A stretch of 64,000 bases of DNA from Treponema sp. UBA4692 (GCA_002404895.1 DHKO01000008.1:24174-88173), one strand, 5' to 3'. Positions 1 through 7,751 are shown, numbered from the stretch's first letter. Program-made: numbers and translations. Notes: generated from the letters alone by a model not told the origin.

Positions 1-625
1 CAGTTTTTCCGTCATCGCCTGTAATATATCTATAAATTATTCTCGCCTTTTTTGATAAATCATCTCCATAAACAGCGGAATAGCTTTCAATCATCAAATA
101 ATTAGGGTCATATTCTCGAATTTCGTTTTCTGACAAAGAATTAAAGGCTTCATTTCCCTTGCTAGTAGACAAATTGCCAAACATAGTATTGGATTGCCAT
201 GATTGCGTAACTTTATACAGTTTCTCTCCCTTTCTGTTCAAATACAAATAGCAATCATCTAATTTTCCATATCCAATAGTCATTTTATCTTTTTTAGATG
301 TGACACTAAACAATTCCACATAATTTGGAAAGCTAAAGTCTTTCTCAATCTTTTCTCTTCTAACATTTTCCGCATTTTCATTCTGATAAAAAAGGCCGCT
401 GTATGATTCCACAACCGCGCGCGAGGAGCGTCCAGAATTTTCCGCAAAATCGTTCTTCAATACGAGATATGAGTCTCCGTCATACGAGATTTCTTTTCCG
501 ACTGCAAAGCCAGATGCTTCCGATGTTCCGTCATCAGCTCCAGACGAACCGCCGCCATTGCTGCACGAGACAAAAAAAGCGGCAAGAGCAGCTGCCGCAA
601 TTCCAAAACTTAAAATTTTCTTCAT
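1..625 (-). CDS. Lipoprotein of unknown function, 3' end beyond window
   Basis: An open frame starts at the ATG at 625-623 and runs off the left edge after about 208 residues. The N-terminus is a lipoprotein signal peptide: MKK, a hydrophobic stretch rich in Ala, then the lipobox FFVSC, with Cys21 expected to be lipidated. A Gly/Ser-rich linker (SNGGGSSGADDG) follows, as is usual for surface-tethered spirochaete lipoproteins. The visible remainder is hydrophilic with many Tyr and Asp and matches no family I recognise. Its promoter carries a 9-G tract in the spacer (see 689-715), so expression may be switchable. Being a lipoprotein is well supported; the function is unknown. Confidence 0.8.
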   Translation of the reverse strand, partial: MKKILSFGIAAAALAAFFVSCSNGGGSSGADDGTSEASGFAVGKEISYDGDSYLVLKNDFAENSGRSSRAVVESYSGLFYQNENAENVRREKIEKDFSFPNYVELFSVTSKKDKMTIGYGKLDDCYLYLNRKGEKLYKVTQSWQSNTMFGNLSTSKGNEAFNSLSENEIREYDPNYLMIESYSAVYGDDLSKKARIIYRYITGDDGKT

Positions 626-898
626 AAAATTCCCCTTGCGGACTGCCCAGCCCTGAAGCTCAAGACTTTCTGCACATTCCACTATTCAAGTGTACCCCCC
701 CCCGAAAAAAGTCAAGAGCTTTTTAAGAATTTTATAAAGATTTATATGGAATATTTTTAATTATGGAAACCTTTTCTGCTTTTCTCAAAACATCTTTCCC
801 GCAACAACCAGCTTTTCTCAAAAAATTCCATCTTCCCGTGCCACTCTTCCCGCTTCCCTCTTATAGCAAAAAATCAAAAAATCGATTATCCTTGCGCT
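626..898. other. Non-coding gap, lipoprotein-sufU
   Basis: Holds the minus-strand poly-G promoter (689-715) and an AT-rich stretch to the sufU start. No gene or hairpin of note. Confidence 0.6.
689..715 (-). promoter_or_regulatory. Promoter with poly-G spacer
   Basis: Read on the minus strand, a -35 TTGACT (715-710) is followed by TTTTTC, nine consecutive G (703-695) and a -10-like TACACT (694-689); the spacer is 15 nt. The same arrangement occurs at 32718-32692. Homopolymer G tracts in T. pallidum promoters change length by slippage and alter transcription. Here the 15-nt spacer is about 2 nt short of the 17-nt optimum, so gain of G residues would be expected to raise output (inference). 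Confidence 0.65.
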
Positions 899-1372
899 AT
901 GGAACTTAAAGAACTTTACCGCGAGATTTTAAACGAGCACAACATAAACCCGGAGCATAAGATTTCGCTCCCGGACGCGAATATAACTTTGCAGGGCGTA
1001 AACCCGAGCTGCGGCGACAACATCACTCTGAACCTGAAAGTCGATGACAGCGGAAAAATCGCCGACGGCTCGTTCACCGGCTCGGGCTGCGCAATCTCAC
1101 AGGCGAGCTGCGACATGATGCTTGACTGCGTAATCGGAAAAACAAAGGACGAGGCGCTCCGCCTTTCTGAAAATTTTATGAAGATGATTCAGGGAACGGC
1201 GAGCGATGAAGAAATCGAGGAACTTGACGAGGCAAGCGCGCTCAAAGACATCAAGCATATGCCGTCTCGCGTAAAATGCGCGGAGCTTGGCTGGCGAACA
1301 ATGAGCGAGATGCTCCACGACCACAAAGCAACGATGAACGTGAAAAATCAGCATCCAGACTGCCCGGTATAA
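899..1372 (+). CDS. sufU: SufU-type iron-sulfur cluster assembly protein
   Basis: 157 residues of the NifU-N/IscU fold, the SufU branch that relays sulfur from the SufS cysteine desulfurase in the SUF pathway. The three conserved cysteines and the zinc-ligand aspartate are visible: Cys38 and Asp40 in NPSCGD, Cys64 in GSGCAIS and Cys127 in SRVKCAELGW. The insertion between the second and third Cys is typical of SufU rather than IscU. No sufS, sufB, sufC or sufD gene is next to it. There is no clear Shine-Dalgarno sequence before the ATG and a GATTAT lies nine bases upstream, so a very short leader is possible. A probable stand-alone gene between a divergent lipoprotein gene and pgi. Confidence 0.9.
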   Translation: MELKELYREILNEHNINPEHKISLPDANITLQGVNPSCGDNITLNLKVDDSGKIADGSFTGSGCAISQASCDMMLDCVIGKTKDEALRLSENFMKMIQGTASDEEIEELDEASALKDIKHMPSRVKCAELGWRTMSEMLHDHKATMNVKNQHPDCPV

Positions 1373-1487
1373 AAATAGAAAAGACGGCAGGACAAAGCGC
1401 AGCCGCAACGACCGAGAACCAGCTTCATTAAAATTCCGCGGCAGAAAAATATAAAATCTGTCCAGAATTTCAAATTGCCAAAATGTG

Positions 1488-1511
1488 TGCTATAATTCTC
1501 CAATAAAAGGA
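1488..1511 (+). promoter_or_regulatory. pgi promoter and ribosome binding site
   Basis: An extended -10 element, TGCTATAAT (1488-1496), lies 25 bases before the pgi ATG, followed by AAAAGGAG (1504-1511), a good Shine-Dalgarno at usable spacing. No strong -35 is visible; TTTCAA lies at the 17-nt position, and the TG extension may compensate. Confidence 0.65.
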
Positions 1512-1521
1512 GTAAACGCAC

Positions 1522-3108
1522 ATGGCAATCACATGGGAAAATTTGGACAAGCTTTCATCTTTCAAGAAGCTCCAGTCGCTTAAAGGCGCGGTTTCTGTAA
1601 AGGAAGAGCTTGGCGGAGCAAACGGCGCAAGAAGAATCGCTGAATATTCTGTGAAAATGGGCGGCGGGCTTTTTTACAATTACGCGGCAAAGCAGGTTGA
1701 TAAGAAAGTCCTTGAAGTCTTGAAGGAGCTTGCCGAAGAAGCGGAGCTTTCAGACAAATTCGCGGAAACCTACAACGGTGCTGTTGTAAACACAGGCGAA
1801 AAAAGGCTTGTTCTTCATCATCTTACACGCGGGCAGCTCGGAAAAGACGTTATTGCAGACGGCGTGAACAAGCGGGAATTTTATCTTAACGAGCAGAAAA
1901 GAATCGCCGAATTTGCGGATAAAGTCCATTCTGGAGAAATCGCGAATGCAAAGGACGAAAAATTCACAACTGTTGTGCAGATTGGAATCGGCGGCTCGGA
2001 TTTGGGACCTCGCGCAATGTATCTCGCGCTAAAAAACTGGGCGGAAAAAAACGGCACATTGAAAATGAATGCGGAATTCATCTCGAATGTTGACCCAGAC
2101 GATGCTTCCGCAGTTCTGAATTCAGTCGATTTATCTCATTCGCTTTTCATTTTGGTCTCAAAATCAGGAACAACTCTTGAAACTTTGACAAACGAAAATT
2201 TCGTGAAAGACGCGCTTAAAAAAGCAGGCTTGAATCCTGCAAAACATATGATTGCCGTAACTTCTGAAACTTCGCCTCTTGCGCACAATCCTGACTATCT
2301 TGCGGCATTTTACATGGACGACTACATCGGCGGAAGATATTCTTCAACTTCCGGCGTGGGCGGAGCGGTTCTCTCGCTTGCTTTCGGCCCGAAAGTTTTT
2401 GACGACTTTTTGAAAGGCGCGGCGGAGGAAGACAAGCTCGACACAAACAAGAATCTGCTTGAAAATCCTGCGATGCTCGACGCTTTGATTGGAATCTACG
2501 AGCGCAATGTTCAGAATTATCCTGCAACAGCGATTCTTCCGTATTCCCAGGGACTGAGCCGCTTTCCTGCGCACTTGCAGCAGCTCGACATGGAATCGAA
2601 CGGAAAATCAGTGAACCGCTTCGGCGAAAAGCTTGACTACTCGACAGGCCCGGTGATTTTTGGAGAGCCAGGAACAAACGGCCAGCACTCATTCTATCAG
2701 CTTTTGCATCAGGGAACAGACATAACTCCGCTTCAGTTCATCGCTTTCAAGGAAAGCCAGATTGAAAACGACGTTGTGATTGAAAATTCCACAAGCCAGA
2801 AAAAGCTCGACGCGAACGTTGCGGCGCAGATTGTAGCTTTTGCGTGCGGAAAATCTGACGAAGACCCGAACAAGAGCTTTGCAGGCGAGCGTCCGTCAAG
2901 CCTTATCTACGGAAAGCAGCTGAATCCGAAATCGCTCGGCGCGCTTCTTGCGCATTTTGAAAACAAAGTTATGTTCCAAGGATTCGTCTGGAATATCAAC
3001 AGTTTTGACCAGGAAGGCGTTCAACTTGGAAAAAAACTCGCAAAAAAAGTTCTTGCGCACGAGACAGAAGGCGCGCTCAAAGCATACTCAGACTTGCTTG
3101 AGATTTAA
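1522..3108 (+). CDS. pgi: Glucose-6-phosphate isomerase
   Basis: 528 residues, the usual length for the bacterial long-form enzyme that interconverts glucose-6-phosphate and fructose-6-phosphate in glycolysis. Visible family features are IGIGGSDLGPRA near residues 154-165, the phosphate-binding loop SKSGTTLET (213-221), and the catalytic region with GEPGTNGQHSFYQLLHQGT in the second half. The start is fixed by an extended -10 and a GGAG sequence upstream. folA follows on the same strand 60 nt downstream with no clear terminator between, so co-transcription is possible. Identification is firm. Confidence 0.96.
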   Translation: MAITWENLDKLSSFKKLQSLKGAVSVKEELGGANGARRIAEYSVKMGGGLFYNYAAKQVDKKVLEVLKELAEEAELSDKFAETYNGAVVNTGEKRLVLHHLTRGQLGKDVIADGVNKREFYLNEQKRIAEFADKVHSGEIANAKDEKFTTVVQIGIGGSDLGPRAMYLALKNWAEKNGTLKMNAEFISNVDPDDASAVLNSVDLSHSLFILVSKSGTTLETLTNENFVKDALKKAGLNPAKHMIAVTSETSPLAHNPDYLAAFYMDDYIGGRYSSTSGVGGAVLSLAFGPKVFDDFLKGAAEEDKLDTNKNLLENPAMLDALIGIYERNVQNYPATAILPYSQGLSRFPAHLQQLDMESNGKSVNRFGEKLDYSTGPVIFGEPGTNGQHSFYQLLHQGTDITPLQFIAFKESQIENDVVIENSTSQKKLDANVAAQIVAFACGKSDEDPNKSFAGERPSSLIYGKQLNPKSLGALLAHFENKVMFQGFVWNINSFDQEGVQLGKKLAKKVLAHETEGALKAYSDLLEI

Positions 3109-3168
3109 AATCGGCTTGAAAAAGAGAAAACGGAATTTCGATTCTGTTTTCTCTGCCAGCTAAAAAAA

Positions 3169-3714
3169 ATGATTTACGCAATTCTAGCCCGCGACAAAAA
3201 CAATCTGATTGGAAACGGATTCTCCCTTCCATGGCTAGGCGACGAAAAAACAAAATGGGACATGGAGAATTTCAAGCGGCTCACAACTGGAAATATCGTT
3301 TTTATGGGCTACAAAACTTTTCAAGGTTTCAAATCGCCTCTTCCAACCAGAATAAACGTTGTTGAAACGCGCAATTTTTCGGGCGTTTCGCCGCTACGCG
3401 CCGCCGGGTCTTTCGAATCCCTAACGCAAACTGGCTTTATCTTTACAAAAAGCCTTGACGATTTTCTTTTCGAATATAAATTCCAATTAGAAACATCTTG
3501 GAAAAACAAGAAAATCTTCATAATCGGCGGCGCAAAAACATTCAGCAAATACTGCAGGAAAATCGATTTTTTGTATCTGACAACTTTTTTTTCAGAATAC
3601 AAAAACGGAGACACTTACCTGCCGGAAGATTTTCTTTCAAATTTCAAGCTTAAAGAAACGCTCGAATCTCACGAAAACGGCAAAATCGAGCTTCTTGAAA
3701 ATCAATTTTCTTGA
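3169..3714 (+). CDS. folA: Dihydrofolate reductase with an internal repeat-derived insertion
   Basis: 181 residues, compared with about 160 usual for the family. It reduces dihydrofolate to tetrahydrofolate with NADPH. The N-terminal strand (YAILARDKNNLIG), LPW at 20-22, the acidic active-site residue Asp31 followed by FKR, the FMGYKTFQ segment and the cofactor motif FIIGGAKTF (117-125) are all present. Between the strand ending RINVVETRN and the conserved GFIFTKSLDD there is an extra block at about residues 70-88 whose DNA (3380-3427) is GC-rich and resembles a dispersed repeat also seen at 38039-38100. The frame stays open, so the protein may remain active with a surface loop. No Shine-Dalgarno is obvious. 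Confidence 0.88.
   Translation: MIYAILARDKNNLIGNGFSLPWLGDEKTKWDMENFKRLTTGNIVFMGYKTFQGFKSPLPTRINVVETRNFSGVSPLRAAGSFESLTQTGFIFTKSLDDFLFEYKFQLETSWKNKKIFIIGGAKTFSKYCRKIDFLYLTTFFSEYKNGDTYLPEDFLSNFKLKETLESHENGKIELLENQFS
3380..3427 (+). repeat. GC-rich dispersed repeat lying in frame inside folA
   Basis: The segment begins CGGGCGTTTCG and ends CCCTAACGC, the same termini (one transition, C/T) as the intergenic element at 38039-38100. It is far richer in G+C than the flanking folA DNA and encodes the extra residues at about 71-87 of the reductase. The orientation is the same as in the intergenic copy. Membership of one repeat family is an inference from the shared ends. Confidence 0.55.
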
Positions 3715-3842
3715 AAAAATTGTGATTCTTGAAAAACCGCAGCCGATAAGAATCAGAATCGAAAATTTTCTGAGATAAATTCAAACGAATCCGCATCAAA
3801 TAAAATCAAAATTTCAATCAAAAATCATCAAAACTGCAAATC

Positions 3843-4712
3843 TTAAATTCCAAACAGCTTCTTGATATTCTCGTCCACAATAAAGCTCAAATTTTCCGCG
3901 GGAATTCCGCGCGCGCCAGCGATAAATTTGTAAGTTTCTTCAATCAAAACAGGCGTGTTTGTTTTTCCACGGTGCGGAACCGGCGCAAGATAAGGCGCGT
4001 CAGTCTCAAGCAAGATTCTGTCGTCAGGAACAAAGCGCAAAAACTCCGCCATATCTGGCATTTTAGACTTTTTTGTGTACGTTACGGCTCCGCCAAACGC
4101 GATATAAAATCCCATGTCCAAAAAAGTTCTTGCGGCGTCTTTATCATAGGAAAAGCAATGGATAATTCCGTTATGAAAATCCATATTTTTAAGCACATCG
4201 ACAGTTTCCTCAAAAGCGTCCCGCGAATGAACAACAACAGGCAAGCCAAATTTCTTGCAAAGCTCAATCTGCATTTCGAAAAGCTCGCGCTCACCGTCAT
4301 AAACGCTTTTGTCAAAATCTTCCTCGCGTCTGCCGTCCGCCCCGCTTGGATTCCAGTGATGGTCAAGCCCGCACTCGCCAATCGCGACAAGCTTCTCTTT
4401 ATTTGAAAAAAAATTTATCTGGCTTTCAAGCTTCTTGATTTCTTCCCCGCGATTTTTTATCGAATCAACATCCGGCCAGATTCCCGCGCTGTAAAAAATC
4501 ATTTTTCTGCATTTTTTCTGAATTTCATGCGAAGACAAACTCAAAATGCTTTCCTCAATTATTTTCCGGCGGTTTTCCAAATCTCCGCTTCTTGTTCCGA
4601 TGTCCAATCCAAAAAAAGTGTTTCGTTCTGCCAATTCTGACAAAATTTCCGCGCCATTCAAGCCGCGCTCTTCAACAAGATGATGAAAATGAAAATGTGT
4701 ATCGCTGAACAT
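3843..4712 (-). CDS. tatD: TatD-family metal-dependent DNase
   Basis: 289 residues of the TatD branch of the amidohydrolase superfamily, cytoplasmic nucleases or hydrolases acting on DNA. Metal ligands are visible in order: the HxH of SDTHFHFHH near residue 6, the Glu of IGECGLDHHW, the His of VVVHSRDAFEE, the His of GIIHCFSYD and the Asp of LLETDAPYLAPVPHRG. The length is slightly above the usual 255-265 because of an insertion around residues 60-100. It is convergent with folA and transcribed away from the tRNA-Leu. The precise substrate cannot be told from sequence. Confidence 0.9.
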   Translation of the reverse strand: MFSDTHFHFHHLVEERGLNGAEILSELAERNTFFGLDIGTRSGDLENRRKIIEESILSLSSHEIQKKCRKMIFYSAGIWPDVDSIKNRGEEIKKLESQINFFSNKEKLVAIGECGLDHHWNPSGADGRREEDFDKSVYDGERELFEMQIELCKKFGLPVVVHSRDAFEETVDVLKNMDFHNGIIHCFSYDKDAARTFLDMGFYIAFGGAVTYTKKSKMPDMAEFLRFVPDDRILLETDAPYLAPVPHRGKTNTPVLIEETYKFIAGARGIPAENLSFIVDENIKKLFGI

Positions 4713-4760
4713 AAGCCAATTTTACAGGATTTGCAAAAAACAATAAATAAAAATGCTTAC

Positions 4761-4789
4761 TTGAAAGACATCAGAATTTTTGATAATAT
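4761..4789 (+). promoter_or_regulatory. tRNA-Leu promoter
   Basis: TTGAAA (4761-4766) and TAATAT (4784-4789) are separated by exactly 17 nt and lie 24 nt before the mature tRNA 5' end, as expected for a sigma-70 promoter. Confidence 0.75.
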
Positions 4790-4813
4790 GACTTTATTGC
4801 GTTTTAGCGTAAT

Positions 4814-4900
4814 GCCGGGATGGTGGAATGGTAGACACAAGGGACTTAAAATCCCTCGCCAGCGTATACCGGCGTGCCAGTTCAAGTCTGGTTCCCGGCA
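4814..4900 (+). tRNA. tRNA-Leu (anticodon UAA)
   Basis: 87 nt with a 7-bp acceptor stem GCCGGGA/TCCCGGC and discriminator A at 4900. The anticodon arm is AGGGA-CTTAAAA-TCCCT, giving anticodon TAA. A long variable arm of class II type (CGCCAGCGTATACCGGCG) and a T arm containing GTTCAAGTC are present. The CCA end is not encoded. The class II shape, UAA anticodon and discriminator A agree with leucine. Confidence 0.96.
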
Positions 4901-4930
4901 AAGGCTTCTCAAATGAGAAGCCTTTTTTAT
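4901..4930 (+). terminator. Intrinsic terminator of tRNA-Leu
   Basis: A perfect 10-bp hairpin AAGGCTTCTC-AAAT-GAGAAGCCTT followed by TTTTAT starts immediately after the discriminator base. Confidence 0.9.
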
Positions 4931-4943
4931 TGCATTTTCAGTT

Positions 4944-5549
4944 TTATTTGACTTGGCTGTAAAGGCCTGCCATCTCGTTTCGCCAAGAGCCGCGCTCCTG
5001 CTCGCGTCCTTCCCATTCGATTGTTTTTCTGATTGTAAAATGCTTTGTGTCGCGCGGATTTTCAAAATAAATAACCGCAAAGCGCCCCTGACCGATATAG
5101 GCGATTTTCTCGCTTGGACCTGGCTTTTCACTTTCAGCGATTTTATTTAAGACACAGTCAAAATGAACAGGATTTCCGTCATTTTTGTTTGAAAGCGCGC
5201 TTGAAATGTCTGAAATCGGCTGACCGCAAATCTCGCAGACAGGAACATTCTCCTTGAATGTGCGGATTGCATTTTCGTTTTCCTGAATTTCCTTGAAATT
5301 CATTTTTCCTGAAAAAGATTTTCTTTGCTCGCCGCGCCTGTCGCTTCGCCTTTCATTTCGCTCGTTTCTTTCAAAACGCTCGCCGCCTCTCTCAAAGACG
5401 TTATTTCTTGATTTTCTGTCGCCTTTTGCTGACCGAGAATCTCGTTCGCGTTCGTTCTGCTCGCTTCTGCCGTTCCCGTTCCGCTCATTGCGGTCTTTTC
5501 CGTTCCATCCGTGGTTTCTGTTTCCGCGTCTATTATCGTTTCGACTCAT
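4944..5549 (-). CDS. Hypothetical protein: Arg/Asn-rich tail plus a C-x2-C...H-x2-C zinc-like knuckle
   Basis: About 201 residues from the ATG at 5549-5547 (MSRNDNRRGNRNH); a longer reading from 5588 is possible but would overlap more of the gene before it. The N-terminal half is low-complexity, very rich in Arg, Asn, Glu and Gly, so probably disordered and basic enough to bind RNA or DNA. The C-terminal half is folded and holds VCEICGQPIS, then NPVHFDCVLNKI, giving four candidate zinc ligands (C, C, H, C). A conserved-looking IAYIGQGRFAVIYF segment follows. The start overlaps the stop of the preceding small gene, so it is translated as the last gene of the rpsP-yraN operon. The function is unknown. 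Confidence 0.7.
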   Translation of the reverse strand: MSRNDNRRGNRNHGWNGKDRNERNGNGRSEQNERERDSRSAKGDRKSRNNVFERGGERFERNERNERRSDRRGEQRKSFSGKMNFKEIQENENAIRTFKENVPVCEICGQPISDISSALSNKNDGNPVHFDCVLNKIAESEKPGPSEKIAYIGQGRFAVIYFENPRDTKHFTIRKTIEWEGREQERGSWRNEMAGLYSQVK

Positions 5550-5724
5550 ATCTGCCTCTTCTAATCCGCTGGTCGTTATCTTCAACAATCTTGAGGCTCA
5601 AAACCTGCGCAATTCTCTGTACTGCATAGTCAACGTATTCAGAATCATGGATTTTTCTGCGCAGCTCAAGAACTTTTGGTGAAAATTCCGCAGCGAAAGC
5701 GTTTGTTTGTGAAGAAGAAGTCAT
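5533..5724 (-). CDS. Small conserved-looking protein of unknown function
   Basis: 63 residues, MTSSSQTNAFAAEF onward, mostly amphipathic helix (SPKVLELRRKIHDSEYVDYAVQ). Its ATG overlaps the yraN stop codon (ATGA at 5724-5721), and its own stop overlaps the next gene's start by 17 nt. Such tight overlaps are strong evidence for a translated operon member although the protein matches no family I recognise. Confidence 0.7.
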   Translation of the reverse strand: MTSSSQTNAFAAEFSPKVLELRRKIHDSEYVDYAVQRIAQVLSLKIVEDNDQRIRRGRYESKR

Positions 5725-6086
5725 ACGAACTCCGAAAAAGCATTTGAAATATAATAAACAGACTCAAGACCCGGCATGTCAATTACTGCGACATCAAATC
5801 TAATTTTGCTGTTATTATATTGTCGATTGTTTAGCAAAAAAATTTTAGCGGTTTCTAAAATTCTTTTCTGCTTCCGCTCGTTGAGTTCGTGGGAAAGCGT
5901 CTCAAAATTGCCGCTAGGCAAAGTTTTCACTTCCACAAATGCAAGAACTTCATCTTTCAAAGCTATTATATCAATTTCGCCCTGCCTTGTCCGAAAATTC
6001 CGCGCAATAATTTTGTAATTATTTGATTTCAAAAAAGAGACAGCTTTGTCCTCGCCAGAATTGCCGATTTCTTTAGTGCTCGGCAA
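5721..6086 (-). CDS. yraN: YraN/UPF0102 family endonuclease-like protein
   Basis: 121 residues, the typical length of the YraN family, which has a PD-(D/E)xK nuclease fold and is often found beside ribosome-processing genes. The expected signature is visible: GEDKAVSFL with Glu12, QGEIDIIAL with Asp39, and FVEVK with Glu52 and Lys54. The biological role of the family is unsettled, though it resembles Holliday-junction resolvase folds. The start overlaps the end of the upstream gene (6073) by 14 nt and the stop overlaps the next start, consistent with coupled translation. Confidence 0.9.
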   Translation of the reverse strand: MPSTKEIGNSGEDKAVSFLKSNNYKIIARNFRTRQGEIDIIALKDEVLAFVEVKTLPSGNFETLSHELNERKQKRILETAKIFLLNNRQYNNSKIRFDVAVIDMPGLESVYYISNAFSEFV

Positions 6087-6336
6087 CGCTGCATTCCTCT
6101 AATTCTTCAAGCTCGTAAACAGGACTTTCATCTTCCATTCCAAAACCGTCAGAAATAAGTCTGCCGTAAGTAAGAAAATATTTTATGTTCCAGCGTTTTA
6201 TCACATCAAGATGATAAGGCTTTACAGATTTTTTCTCGGCAAGAAACATATTCTCGCCGTCGTCAAAGAAAACAGGCGTGGAAAATCTCATTCCAACTTT
6301 AAGGTCTTTTGCATCGATTTTTGTAAAATTGCTCAT
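6073..6336 (-). CDS. Small protein resembling the N-terminal segment of HD-GYP proteins
   Basis: 87 residues. The first 60 (KIDAKDLKVGMRFSTPVFFD, then a basic segment ending YHLDVIKRWNIKYFLTYG) follow the pattern of the N-terminal lead domain that precedes HD-GYP c-di-GMP phosphodiesterases: an L-x-x-GM start, a PVxxD strand and a helix-plus-strand ending in a Gly. No HD-GYP catalytic part follows; an acidic tail (YELEELEECSVAEH) ends the protein. It lies between the FlhB-C-like gene and yraN. The similarity is by eye and weak. Confidence 0.6.
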   Translation of the reverse strand: MSNFTKIDAKDLKVGMRFSTPVFFDDGENMFLAEKKSVKPYHLDVIKRWNIKYFLTYGRLISDGFGMEDESPVYELEELEECSVAEH

Positions 6337-6351
6337 AAAATGCGCCTCCCG

Positions 6352-6603
6352 TTAATTTATTTTCGCGATAAAAGCAAAAACAGCCGCAATTGCAGCATAA
6401 GTTTCTTCCGGTATGAACTGCCCGACATTTTGAACCGAAAGAACATCTGCCATTTCAGCGTTTTGGACAACTGGAATTCCGTTTTCATCCGCGATTTTCA
6501 AAAGCTGCTCTGCCGCATATCCTTTTGCGTTCGCGGAAATAAACGGAGCGTCCGCCCACTCAGGATAGCGAAGCGCGACAGCCTTCAAAGCGTCAGTTTT
6601 CAA
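6352..6603 (-). CDS. FlhB C-terminal-domain-like protein (YlqH type)
   Basis: 83 residues matching the cytoplasmic domain of FlhB/YscU export-switch proteins as a stand-alone unit. Visible pattern: KAVALRYPEWADAPFISANAKGYAAEQL, then AxENGIPVVQ, a stretch ending VLSVQNVGQFIPEETYAAIA. The NPTH autocleavage motif of true FlhB is not present. Together with the FliK-like gene immediately upstream (start and stop overlap at 6603/6600), this mirrors the ylqG-ylqH pair that follows rplS in Bacillus. A role in flagellar hook-length or export switching is inferred from family, not shown. Confidence 0.82.
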   Translation of the reverse strand: MKTDALKAVALRYPEWADAPFISANAKGYAAEQLLKIADENGIPVVQNAEMADVLSVQNVGQFIPEETYAAIAAVFAFIAKIN

Positions 6604-7751
6604 GCAAGCCCCCGCACAGTCGCGACAATTTCATCTCCAGAGCAAAAATCCTTGATTTCGTCAAATTCCGCAAATTCAACAGATTTCAGCCCTGAGCCGC
6701 AGCCAGATTTTTTCAACATTTCAAAAAGCAAATCCGAATATTCAGTCTTTCTTTTTAAAGATACAGGAAAATCAAAACTGAATTTTAGCGACTCAACTTT
6801 TTTGTTCTTAAAGTATAATGAAAAAACTAGTTTTTGCACGTTTTTTTTACAATTTATGACGATTTTTTGCAAATTTCTTAGATTATCATCAAGAAAAACT
6901 CTAATATCTCCAACACAATTCTGAGATTTCCATTCAAAAGGAAGAATAATCCAGTGAGAATTTTCACAATTTCCGCTTGCATTTTTTGACTTGAACGAAT
7001 TGAAAGCCGTCAACGCGCCGATTTTGTTTGAGGCGCAGGCAGAATCTACAGAATCAAGATAATTTTTAAAAAGATTTCTTGCGGAATTTCCATCAAAATC
7101 AGATTCTTTGCTTTGTAAATCAAAATTCTTTCTATTATTAGAATTATCGCCTTGCCTTTGACCTTGTTTTTCGCTTGAAAATCCCTGAACAACAGCTTTT
7201 ACAGTTTTCTCGCTGCTTTTCAAGCCTTTATTTTCGAGAAGAAAAGAAATCTGGGCCGCCTCGTCTTTCTCATCGTCAGAAAATTTTTTCGCTGTTTTCA
7301 AGGCTTTTTTCACAGAATTCACATCGATTTTCATTCCCATTTGCTGCATAAGCTGAAAAAGATGAAACGCTTCGGGAATCGGCTCAATTCCAAGAGACTG
7401 GAGAAAAACGGAAGCGGAATTGTTGAGTTTTCCTCCTGAACTTTCCGAAGTGAACTTCGAGACAAAATCGGTTTTAGAAGCATTTTTTAACGAAGAATCA
7501 TTTATCAAAGAAAGGTAGACTGTGCCGTTTTTTACAGCCGCTCGCGCTGAAAAAATCTGGTTTTCAGCAAGGTGAACATTCGAGCGCACGTTTATTTTCT
7601 GCCCGGCAACGCTCACATCAAAAGTTCCGTCGGAATTTTCAGAAATCACGCGCCCTGCAACAATATTTTCATTCGAAAACTTTGAATTTCGCCCGGCTGA
7701 TATTTGATTTTGAAAAACCCGCTGATTTTCGATTTCTATTTTGCTGCTCAT
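6600..7751 (-). CDS. FliK-like / YlqG-like protein
   Basis: 383 residues from the second Met (MSSKIEIENQ); an earlier ATG at 7775 overlaps a terminator hairpin and is less likely. The N-terminal part has a short beta-rich segment (IVAGRVISENSDGTFDVSVA), the middle is Ser/Lys/Asn-rich and probably disordered, and the C-terminal 115 residues (from HWIILPFEWKSQNCVGDIRV) have the alternating strand pattern of the FliK C-terminal hook-length-control domain. The coupled FlhB-C-like gene downstream supports this. Specific conserved motifs of FliK are weak, so function is an inference from context plus shape. Confidence 0.65.
   Translation of the reverse strand: MSSKIEIENQRVFQNQISAGRNSKFSNENIVAGRVISENSDGTFDVSVAGQKINVRSNVHLAENQIFSARAAVKNGTVYLSLINDSSLKNASKTDFVSKFTSESSGGKLNNSASVFLQSLGIEPIPEAFHLFQLMQQMGMKIDVNSVKKALKTAKKFSDDEKDEAAQISFLLENKGLKSSEKTVKAVVQGFSSEKQGQRQGDNSNNRKNFDLQSKESDFDGNSARNLFKNYLDSVDSACASNKIGALTAFNSFKSKNASGNCENSHWIILPFEWKSQNCVGDIRVFLDDNLRNLQKIVINCKKNVQKLVFSLYFKNKKVESLKFSFDFPVSLKRKTEYSDLLFEMLKKSGCGSGLKSVEFAEFDEIKDFCSGDEIVATVRGLA

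Noticed and set aside
403..627. Plus-strand ORF opposite the first lipoprotein
   Set aside because: The minus strand has a lipoprotein signal and lipobox; the plus-strand reading is an antisense shadow.
3405..3425. TTCGAATCC as a tRNA T-loop in folA
   Set aside because: No acceptor, D or anticodon arms around it; it is part of the repeat segment in the coding frame.
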